Shown here: piece by piece, positions 5,797 to 11,666 of the stretch
Numbering within the stretch: position 1 is the stretch's first letter
Layout: each line of letters starts with the position of its first letter
From: an uncultured Lachnospiraceae bacterium
GTDB lineage: Bacteria; Bacillota; Clostridia; Lachnospirales; Lachnospiraceae
Assembly: GCA_945834545.1 (NCBI GenBank)
Contig: CAMAHO010000057.1
Location: forward strand, 1-11,666
Reading direction: 5' to 3'
DNA length: 11,666 nucleotides
Translations under genes and position numbers: made by a program
The notes under the pieces: model-generated
What the model saw: the letters and a program-made list of their open reading frames with translations, nothing else
What the model was told of the DNA's origin: nothing
Databases searched by the model: none

Positions 5797-6432
5797 ATGC
5801 AACACAAAGGATTATTGATTGTCCTTTCCGGCTTTTCCGGGGCAGGAAAAGGAACACTAGTGAAAAAGCTTATATCGACGTATGACCACTTTAGTTTATC
5901 TGTGTCCATGACCACGCGTGCTCCCAGAGAAGGAGAAGTAAACGGAAGAGAATACTTCTTTGTGAGCAAAGAGGAGTTTGAAGATACCATTCAAAGGGAT
6001 GGGTTGATTGAACACGCAAACTATTGCGGAAATTACTATGGCACGCCCAGAGCCTATGTAGAACAGGAAATGGAGAAGGGAAAGGATGTCATCCTGGAAA
6101 TCGAAATCCAGGGAGCACTTCAGATTAAGAAGAAGTTTTCGGAAAGTCTCTTGTTGTTTGTGACACCTCCTAATTCTGAGGAGCTGGAGCGGAGGCTTGT
6201 GGGCAGAGGAACGGAGACGAAAGAGGTAATCGCAAAGAGATTAGCTCGGGCAACAGAGGAATCAAAGGGCGTAGAAGCCTATGATTATATTGTCATAAAC
6301 GACGACCTGACAAAGTGTGTGGAGGAGGTTCATAACCTGGTGGAAGCAGCGAGAATGACCCCTCTTAGACAGAGAGAGTTTTTGACACAGATTCAGGAAG
6401 AATTAAAAAAATATCAGAAAGTTGAGGAATAA
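5797..6432 (+). CDS. gmk: Guanylate kinase
   Basis: Gmk phosphorylates GMP (and dGMP) to GDP with ATP and thereby feeds GTP and (p)ppGpp pools. The 211-residue protein has the P-loop GFSGAGKGT (12-20). The GMP-binding segment SMTTRAPREGEVNGREYFFV (37-56) holds R41, R44, E46 and Y53. The block LEIEIQGALQIKKK follows at about residues 102-115, and the lid region is near RLVGRGTET. Length and motifs are standard. ATG at 5797 is preceded by GAGGGG (5782-5787) with a 9-nt spacer. An in-frame TTG at 5776 would overlap yicC and add seven untypical residues, so it was not chosen. Only 13 nt separate it from yicC. In B. subtilis the small gene remA lies between these two; no such ORF exists here. The stop overlaps the rpoZ ribosome site. 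Confidence 0.97.
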   Translation: MQHKGLLIVLSGFSGAGKGTLVKKLISTYDHFSLSVSMTTRAPREGEVNGREYFFVSKEEFEDTIQRDGLIEHANYCGNYYGTPRAYVEQEMEKGKDVILEIEIQGALQIKKKFSESLLLFVTPPNSEELERRLVGRGTETKEVIAKRLARATEESKGVEAYDYIVINDDLTKCVEEVHNLVEAARMTPLRQREFLTQIQEELKKYQKVEE

Positions 6433-6436
6433 TACT

Positions 6437-6679
6437 ATGTTACATCCATCTTATACCGATTTATTAGATGCTATCAATAAGGACGTTGAAGCGGGCGAAC
6501 CCCCGGTAGCAAACAGCAGATACTCTGTTGTAATGGCTACCGCCAGAAGAGCCAGACAGTTGATTGACGGGCAGGAGGCTTTCGTAGAGTCAACCGGTAA
6601 GAAGCCTTTGTCAGTGGCAATCGAAGAGCTGGGTAAGGGCAAGATAAATGTTGTTGTGGACGACGATTCAGAAAACTAA
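6437..6679 (+). CDS. rpoZ: DNA-directed RNA polymerase omega subunit
   Basis: Omega is the small subunit that helps fold and assemble beta' into RNA polymerase. The 80-residue product opens MLHPSYTDLLDAINKDV, has the conserved core NSRYSVVMATARRARQLID (residues 27-45) and ends in an acidic tail (VVVDDDSEN). This form is typical of Lachnospiraceae omega. ATG at 6437 follows GAGG (6424-6427) with a 9-nt spacer. An in-frame upstream start at 6422 lies inside gmk and adds only MRNNT, so it was rejected. Four bases separate gmk and rpoZ, implying co-translation and common expression. Confidence 0.96.
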   Translation: MLHPSYTDLLDAINKDVEAGEPPVANSRYSVVMATARRARQLIDGQEAFVESTGKKPLSVAIEELGKGKINVVVDDDSEN

Positions 6680-6702
6680 TAAGTAAAAAATGACAAATCA
6701 GG

Positions 6703-6744
6703 GAGAGGCTGGGGAATTTGCGTCCAGGCTCTCTTTTGCTTTTT
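6703..6744 (+). terminator. Imperfect hairpin with T-rich tail between rpoZ and rimO (possible attenuator)
   Basis: GAGAGGCTGG (6703-6712) pairs with CCAGGCTCTC (6724-6733) except for one central G-G mismatch; the loop is 11 nt. TTTTGCTTTTT (6734-6744) follows directly. This fits a weak or partial intrinsic terminator that would lower read-through from yicC-gmk-rpoZ into rimO-pgsA-cinA. The rimO ribosome site GGAAGAGG begins at 6745, right after the T-tract. No good promoter was seen in the gap, so complete termination seems unlikely. Confidence 0.5.
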
Positions 6745-6759
6745 GGAAGAGGTTATTGC

Positions 6760-8100
6760 ATGAAAATCCTATTCGTGTCACTAGGCTGTGACAAAAACTT
6801 GGTGGATACCGAAAAAATGCTGGGCATACTTGAAAAGGAAGGCTTTACCTTTACAGATAACGAGGAGGAAGCGGATATCGCGGTGGTGAATACCTGCTGC
6901 TTTATCGGAGATGCCAAGGAGGAGAGTATTCAGACCCTGATAGAGCTTGGCACATACAAGACGGAAGGAAAATTAAGGGCACTCATTGCCTGCGGCTGTC
7001 TGGCACAACGCTACCAGGAGGAAATCAAAAGAGAAATACCGGAGGTGGATGCCATTGTAGGAACAACAGCCATAGAGGAAATACTGTCTGCTGTGAAAGA
7101 GGCATTAGAGGGAAAGAAGACAATTCATACCCATTCTATCGACGCAGCTCCGCCCAAGCTAACGAACCGAATACTCACCACAGGGGGGCATGTGGCCTAT
7201 CTGAAGATAGCAGAGGGTTGCGATAAGTGCTGTACCTACTGTATCATTCCCAAGGTTAGGGGGCATTATAGAAGTGTGCCTATGGAAAGTCTGTTGGAGG
7301 AGGCGAAGCTTTTAGCAGAGCAGGGTGTAAAGGAGCTGATTTTAGTGGCTCAGGAAACTACCCTTTATGGGGTAGATTTATATGGCAAGAAAATGCTTTC
7401 CACTCTGTTAAGAGAGCTTTGCAAAATAAATGCTCTTGTGTGGATTCGCCTTATGTACTGTTATCCCGAGGAAATCACAGAGGACTTGATAGATACCATA
7501 GCACAGGAAAAGAAAATCTGTCATTATCTGGATATTCCCATTCAACATGCCTCGGACGCTGTTTTGAAACGTATGGGTCGAAGGACAAGCCAGGCACAGC
7601 TGGAGGAGATGATTGGTAAGCTTCGAGAACGCATTCCGGATATCTGCCTTCGCACTACCTTAATCAGCGGGTTCCCGGGAGAAACAGAAAGTGATTTTAA
7701 GGAATTATATCGCTTTGTCAACCGGATAGAGTTTGACCGATTAGGCGTCTTTTGTTATTCTAGGGAGGAGGACACTCCTGCTGCTGTTATGAAGGAACAA
7801 AAGAGACAGAGCACAAAGGAAAAGCGCAGAGATGAGCTGATGGAATTACAGCAGGAGATTGCTTTTGAGAAGGCTCAGGACATGATAGGCAGAGTGCTTC
7901 TCGTAATGGTTGAGGGCAAGGTGGCTGACGAGGATACCTATGTGACCAGAACCTACAGAGATGCGCCTAATGTAGATGGCTTTTTGTTTTTGAATACCAC
8001 AGCGAGTCTTATGACAGGAGATTTCGTCAAGGTAATCGTAACGGATGCTAATGAGTATGATTTGATTGGAGAGATATATCATGAATCAGAAGATTTTTAA
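6760..8100 (+). CDS. rimO: Ribosomal protein S12 (aspartate C3)-methylthiotransferase RimO
   Basis: RimO uses S-adenosylmethionine and two iron-sulfur clusters to add a methylthio group to a conserved Asp of ribosomal protein S12. The 446-residue protein starts MKILFVSLGCDKNLVDTEKM. The N-terminal methylthiotransferase domain has cysteines C10, C46 (in NTCCF) and C80 (in ACGC) for one cluster. The radical-SAM motif is C154-x3-C158-x2-C161 within CDKCCTYCIIPKVRGHYRS (starting at residue 154). YLDIPIQHAS (256-265) and GFPGET (304-309) are typical of the MiaB/RimO family. A C-terminal TRAM domain covers about 375-440. GCDKN near the start and the CDK(x)CTYC context favour RimO over MiaB. ATG at 6760 has GGAAGAGG with a 7-nt spacer; an in-frame start at 6718 would lie in the hairpin region. 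The gene overlaps pgsA by 20 nt. Confidence 0.96.
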   Translation: MKILFVSLGCDKNLVDTEKMLGILEKEGFTFTDNEEEADIAVVNTCCFIGDAKEESIQTLIELGTYKTEGKLRALIACGCLAQRYQEEIKREIPEVDAIVGTTAIEEILSAVKEALEGKKTIHTHSIDAAPPKLTNRILTTGGHVAYLKIAEGCDKCCTYCIIPKVRGHYRSVPMESLLEEAKLLAEQGVKELILVAQETTLYGVDLYGKKMLSTLLRELCKINALVWIRLMYCYPEEITEDLIDTIAQEKKICHYLDIPIQHASDAVLKRMGRRTSQAQLEEMIGKLRERIPDICLRTTLISGFPGETESDFKELYRFVNRIEFDRLGVFCYSREEDTPAAVMKEQKRQSTKEKRRDELMELQQEIAFEKAQDMIGRVLLVMVEGKVADEDTYVTRTYRDAPNVDGFLFLNTTASLMTGDFVKVIVTDANEYDLIGEIYHESEDF

Positions 8101-8686
8101 TCTGCCAAATAAGTTGACGATACTGAGAGTTTTGTTGATTATTCCCTTTGTTTTGTTACTTCTTGGTTGTGAAAAAAACTGGGAAATGATAACGGGAGTT
8201 ATGGGGAATTATGCAGAGTTTTTAGCCCTGGTTATCTTCATTCTTGCCAGTCTTACGGATATGGCAGATGGAAAGATTGCCAGAAAATACCAGCTGGTGA
8301 CCAATTTCGGAAAATTTATGGATCCTCTCGCAGACAAGCTGTTGGTATGCTCAGCTATGATTGTGCTGGTGGAAATGGGACGAATCCCATCCTGGATTGT
8401 AATCGTGATTATCGGCCGGGAATTCATCATCAGCGGATTTCGACTGATTGCCTCTGACAACGGGGTGGTGATTGCAGCAAGCTATTGGGGAAAAATTAAG
8501 ACCACCTTTCAGATGATTATGATTGGTATGATGATTGTGGAGGATGTGGTGTTTGTGGGAACCGTTCTGCATGAGCCGTTTTTACTGTTAACCGACATTG
8601 TGATGTGGATTGCATTGGCTTTGACAATCATTTCTTTAGTGGACTATTTGCGAAAGAACTGGAAGGTTTTATTGGATGTGAAATAA
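8081..8686 (+). CDS. pgsA: CDP-diacylglycerol--glycerol-3-phosphate 3-phosphatidyltransferase
   Basis: PgsA is an integral membrane enzyme that joins CDP-diacylglycerol and sn-glycerol 3-phosphate to phosphatidylglycerophosphate, the committed step to phosphatidylglycerol. The complete CDP-alcohol phosphotransferase signature is D60-x2-D63-G-x2-A67-R68-x8-G77-x3-D81-x3-D85. The PgsA-specific parts are NLPNKLTILR (7-16) and REFIISGFR (113-121). The 201 residues hold about six hydrophobic helices (roughly 11-30, 44-60, 86-98, 103-121, 143-163 and 167-190). ATG at 8081 has GGAGAG (8068-8073) with a 7-nt spacer, located inside the end of rimO, so translation is probably coupled. A TTG at 8066 was rejected as start because it lies at the ribosome site. 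The position before cinA matches B. subtilis. Confidence 0.95.
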   Translation: MNQKIFNLPNKLTILRVLLIIPFVLLLLGCEKNWEMITGVMGNYAEFLALVIFILASLTDMADGKIARKYQLVTNFGKFMDPLADKLLVCSAMIVLVEMGRIPSWIVIVIIGREFIISGFRLIASDNGVVIAASYWGKIKTTFQMIMIGMMIVEDVVFVGTVLHEPFLLLTDIVMWIALALTIISLVDYLRKNWKVLLDVK

Positions 8687-8706
8687 CCGATTCTGGGAGG
8701 AGACAT

Positions 8707-9978
8707 ATGACAGCTGAGATTATTTGTGTGGGAACGGAGCTTTTACTGGGAAATATTATTAATACCAATGGGGCATATCTGGCAAATCAATGTGCTAAGT
8801 ATGGGATAGCCTGCTATTATCAGGATGTAGTAGGAGACAATGAGGAGAGACTGCTGGGACTGCTAAAGACGGCTACCCAGCGGGCGGATGTGATTTTGCT
8901 CAGCGGAGGCTTGGGACCTACCGAGGATGATATGACCAAGGAGAGTGTGGCGAAGTTTCTGGGAAAGGAACTGGTTTTAGACCAGGAGAGCTTGGAGCGA
9001 ATTGAAGAGTATTTCAAAACCAGAAAGCTGGTTATGACGGAGAATAATAAGAAACAGGCTCTGATTCCGGAAGGAGCGGTTGCACTACCCAATGACAACG
9101 GAACAGCTCCCGGAATCTATCTGGAGACAGAGGGGGCTACCTATGTGCTGTTGCCGGGTCCGCCACAGGAATTAATACCTATGGTGGAGAGTCAGGTAAT
9201 GCCCAGACTGCTTGCAAAAAGTGACCAGGCTATCTGCTCCCAGACAGTGAAAATTTGTGGCATCGGAGAAAGCAAAGCGGAGACCATGATTAAGGATTTG
9301 ATCGATGCGCAGACGAATCCTACCATTGCAACCTATGCCAAGGTGGGCGAGGTACATATTCGCGTCACTGCCAAAGCAGAGGATGAAAAGGAGGCTTTAA
9401 AGCTGATAAAGCCTGTGATTAAGGAACTGAAAAATCGGTTTGGAAATGCCATCTATACCACGGATGAGAGCATTACTCTGGAGAAGGCGGTGGCAGATTT
9501 GTTATTGGCAAACCACTTGACCATATCCTGTGCGGAATCTTGCACTGGAGGAAAGCTCTCTGCCAGATTAATCGGCGTTCCTGGAATATCAGAAGCCTAC
9601 AAGGTTGGTTATGTGACCTATAGTAACAAGTCCAAAAGGAAACTCTTGGATGTGAAGAAGAGCATACTTCAGAAGTATGGTGCAGTGTCTGAAAATGTAG
9701 CAAAGGAAATGGTCAAGGGTCTGATGAGAGAGACGGAGACGGATGTGACCCTTGCTACTACCGGTATTGCAGGACCGGATGGAGGCACGCCGGAGAAACC
9801 GGTGGGTCTGGTATACATTGCATGTAATGTAAAGGGGAAAATCGTGGTAAAGGAATGTCACTTTAAGGGAGACAGAGAAAAAATCAGAGACAATGCGGTG
9901 GCTGCGGCTCTGGAATTGGCAAGACTTTGCCTTTTAGAGTATTTTAGTGAGGTTACTTTCGGGAAGGAAAAGAAATAA
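8707..9978 (+). CDS. cinA: CinA-type competence/damage-inducible protein with NMN deamidase domain
   Basis: The 423-residue protein joins two domains. The N-terminal COG1058/MoCF-biosynthesis-like domain (about 1-170) starts MTAEIICVGTELLLGNIINT and has LLSGGLGPTEDDMT (64-77) and LLPGPPQEL (148-156). In related CinA proteins this part acts as an ADP-ribose or FAD-type pyrophosphatase. The C-terminal CinA/PncC domain (about 258-423) has CAESCTGGKL (275-284), containing the catalytic Ser region, and TGIAGPDGGTPEKPVG (352-367). In related proteins it deamidates nicotinamide mononucleotide to nicotinate mononucleotide. The length equals that of typical full-size CinA. ATG at 8707 follows GGGAGG (8695-8700) with a 6-nt spacer, 20 nt after pgsA. 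In B. subtilis cinA is followed by recA; here a hydrolase gene follows after 11 nt. Confidence 0.95.
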   Translation: MTAEIICVGTELLLGNIINTNGAYLANQCAKYGIACYYQDVVGDNEERLLGLLKTATQRADVILLSGGLGPTEDDMTKESVAKFLGKELVLDQESLERIEEYFKTRKLVMTENNKKQALIPEGAVALPNDNGTAPGIYLETEGATYVLLPGPPQELIPMVESQVMPRLLAKSDQAICSQTVKICGIGESKAETMIKDLIDAQTNPTIATYAKVGEVHIRVTAKAEDEKEALKLIKPVIKELKNRFGNAIYTTDESITLEKAVADLLLANHLTISCAESCTGGKLSARLIGVPGISEAYKVGYVTYSNKSKRKLLDVKKSILQKYGAVSENVAKEMVKGLMRETETDVTLATTGIAGPDGGTPEKPVGLVYIACNVKGKIVVKECHFKGDREKIRDNAVAAALELARLCLLEYFSEVTFGKEKK

Positions 9979-9989
9979 GGGGGTATTCA

Positions 9990-11642
9990 ATGAACGGGAA
10001 ACCAGAGATTATTTTGTTTGGGGATGGCAGCAAGTATTACGAAATGGAACTTAGGGAGTCTAAGGTTATTGTTTACACACCTGGCGAGCCAGAGCTTGCC
10101 AAGGTGGTAAACTATGGCTTTCGGGCTCCTTTTTTTCTTCTCTTTGACGACCAGGTAGAGTCGGGAGAACAGGCTAAGAAGAAGGCGGACGACTTAGGCT
10201 TCTCCCAGGTTGCCAAGCAATTTGGTACAGGAATTGTCTTCGTGAGACCAGTTTGCGGTAGCTTTTCCTTGGCAAAGGAAGGAATGTATGAGGAGATTTT
10301 GGAACATGCCAGAATCGGTCAGTTTTATGAGGATTCCGTCACCTTGGGATGGAACCGGTTTACTAAGCAGTGGGATGAAAACTATATCCGGGGAGGAGTA
10401 CAGAGGGCCTACCTGTATGGAAAGGGAGCTGCCGGTGATTATCTGGCGAAGCAGGTGCTTAGGACCCTTCACGGACAGGGCTTGTATGGACCAGGGGATG
10501 TCACCCCGGCAGTGGTTGTCCTGGACAGTATTCATACGATACCTGTAATGGAGAGGGAAGATATACCTATTGTATCAGCGGGCAATACCCCGGAGACAAA
10601 CACAGCTCTAAAGACACAGACCAAGTATTATTATGAGCAGGAGACCTTTGACTGTGTCAGACAATATGAGGAGTTCGGTAAACTTTATCATAGAATGGTG
10701 GGGAATTTGATTGAGGAACCGGATTTTGAAAAGGTGGGCTTCTGTATGGAAGCCTGTGCGGTAACCTTACAGGTTTCTCAGGACAACAGAGGAGTGGACA
10801 AGGAAAAGGAAGTCCACAAGGTAGGCTATGTGGCTTACTATAATAAGGAGATTTTGGAAAAGAAGGAGCCGGTTCCTTTGGTGCTATGCTTCCATGGCGG
10901 CGGAGACAGTGCTATGTGTATGGCCAGCGTGTCCGGATGGTATCAGGTGGCTAGAAAATACGGCTTTCTTTTGGTGGCAGTGGAGAATCATTTGGAGAGC
11001 ACTGCCACAGAGATGCAGGAGCTATTAGGCATATTAAAGGAAAAATATCCAATCCATGAGGAAAAAATCTATGCCTCCGGGTTTTCTATGGGAGGCTGCA
11101 AATCCTGGGACATGATGCAGGAGTATCCGAAGGTATTTGCCGCTGTGGCACCCATGTGTGCAACCTATGAGGTAGGACTGAATACCTCCGGAGAGCCGGC
11201 CATCCGAGTGAACCGAGAGGAGCTGCTCCCAGTCTTTTATGTGGGTGGAGAGCAGTCTCCTTTACCGGAATTGCCCTTTCAGGCTGTGAAATGTCTGGAT
11301 CGTATGAAATATGTGCTGGAGCTCAACCAGTGCAAAAAGCAGAATCCTTACAGCTTTGAGGACCAAAGCCATTGGGAAAACAAAATCTACGGTATATCAG
11401 GAGAGGTCACCCTGCAATCCAGAAACCCTGACAGGCAGGACAGTGTCTTAACCCTGGAGCTGTTTGAGAGCGGAAACGGTAAACTATACACCGTATTTGG
11501 TTCTGTCAGCGACCAACAGCATGAGGTGCGCATGCACAGCTGTGAGCATGCCTACCGGTTTATGAACCTGTTTAGCAGAAAGAAAGACGGAACTCTGGTA
11601 GGCGGGGAAGCAGATCAGGTCATCAAAGAACTGGATTTTTAG
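9990..11642 (+). CDS. Alpha/beta hydrolase, esterase (PHB depolymerase/feruloyl esterase-like C-terminal domain), possibly tandem-fold
   Basis: The exact function is not recognised. The C-terminal half (about 275-550) is an alpha/beta hydrolase of the PHB-depolymerase/CE1-like esterase type. It has an oxyanion-type segment LVLCFHGGGDSA (297-308), a nucleophile elbow GFSMGG (364-369, S366) and a late histidine (H520 in CEHAYRFMNLF, or H516). The acid residue could not be placed. The N-terminal half (1-270) has no clear family but shows similar parts in the same order: LYGKGAAGDYLA (142-153) resembles a nucleophile elbow with Gly146 in place of Ser, then VTPAVVVLD (171-179), then DIPIVSAGNTPE (191-202), which parallels LLPVFYVGGEQSP (412-424) in the second half. 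No signal peptide or membrane segment is seen, so it is probably cytoplasmic. ATG at 9990 follows AAGGGGG (9977-9983) with a 6-nt spacer, 11 nt after cinA, so it belongs to the operon. The substrate is unknown. Confidence 0.8.
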   Translation: MNGKPEIILFGDGSKYYEMELRESKVIVYTPGEPELAKVVNYGFRAPFFLLFDDQVESGEQAKKKADDLGFSQVAKQFGTGIVFVRPVCGSFSLAKEGMYEEILEHARIGQFYEDSVTLGWNRFTKQWDENYIRGGVQRAYLYGKGAAGDYLAKQVLRTLHGQGLYGPGDVTPAVVVLDSIHTIPVMEREDIPIVSAGNTPETNTALKTQTKYYYEQETFDCVRQYEEFGKLYHRMVGNLIEEPDFEKVGFCMEACAVTLQVSQDNRGVDKEKEVHKVGYVAYYNKEILEKKEPVPLVLCFHGGGDSAMCMASVSGWYQVARKYGFLLVAVENHLESTATEMQELLGILKEKYPIHEEKIYASGFSMGGCKSWDMMQEYPKVFAAVAPMCATYEVGLNTSGEPAIRVNREELLPVFYVGGEQSPLPELPFQAVKCLDRMKYVLELNQCKKQNPYSFEDQSHWENKIYGISGEVTLQSRNPDRQDSVLTLELFESGNGKLYTVFGSVSDQQHEVRMHSCEHAYRFMNLFSRKKDGTLVGGEADQVIKELDF

Positions 11643-11666
11643 CGATAAACGTCCCTGTCGAGCTTG

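Noticed and set aside
5776..5799. TTG start for gmk
   Set aside because: It would lie upstream of the good GAGGGG site and add untypical residues; the ATG at 5797 fits spacing and family length.

Overview
The window reads as chromosomal DNA of a low-to-mid GC Firmicute, most likely a Clostridia of the Lachnospiraceae type. The grounds are protein sequence style (RqcH, YicC, RpoZ and RimO all look clostridial), Shine-Dalgarno sites of the AGGAGG class before most genes, and gene order. It is mostly conserved housekeeping DNA. No transposase, phage gene, CRISPR array, tRNA or rRNA was recognised.

Left part (1-2735): a GNAT acetyltransferase of the phosphinothricin-acetyltransferase-like group (62-658); a 236-base gap with a plausible promoter; a 14-helix-type MOP-superfamily flippase related to YtgP/SpoVB/MurJ (895-2565); and a 170-base gap between convergent genes. 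The flippase transcript probably ends at a hairpin plus T-run (2806-2835) lying inside the 3' end of the opposing gene.

Middle (2736-4904): rqcH on the minus strand, encoding the ribosome quality control protein of the NFACT family. A 423-base intergenic region then carries divergent promoters for rqcH and for the yicC operon. Between those promoters sits an unusual, densely self-complementary element of about 164 bp (4622-4785), with 14-bp terminal inverted repeats, nested short stems and a nearly perfect 30/29-nt hairpin. It is the most striking non-coding signal in the window and looks like a miniature repeat or mobile element.

Right part (4905-11642): a tightly packed plus-strand operon yicC - gmk - rpoZ - rimO - pgsA - cinA - alpha/beta hydrolase. 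Gaps or overlaps run from 13 nt (yicC-gmk) to a 20-nt overlap (rimO-pgsA). The one larger gap (80 nt, rpoZ-rimO) holds an imperfect hairpin with a T-rich tail. The genes link RNA processing (YicC), GMP to GDP conversion (Gmk), RNA polymerase assembly (omega), ribosomal protein S12 modification (RimO), phosphatidylglycerol synthesis (PgsA) and NMN or nucleotide-pool repair (CinA). Compared with Bacillus subtilis (yloA/rqcH - yloB - yloC/yicC - remA - gmk - rpoZ, and pgsA - cinA - recA), rqcH is inverted, remA is missing between yicC and gmk, and a 550-residue hydrolase of unknown role sits where recA would be expected. That hydrolase looks like two related alpha/beta-hydrolase halves, with only the C-terminal half keeping the nucleophile serine. 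The last 24 bases (11643-11666) show nothing assignable.
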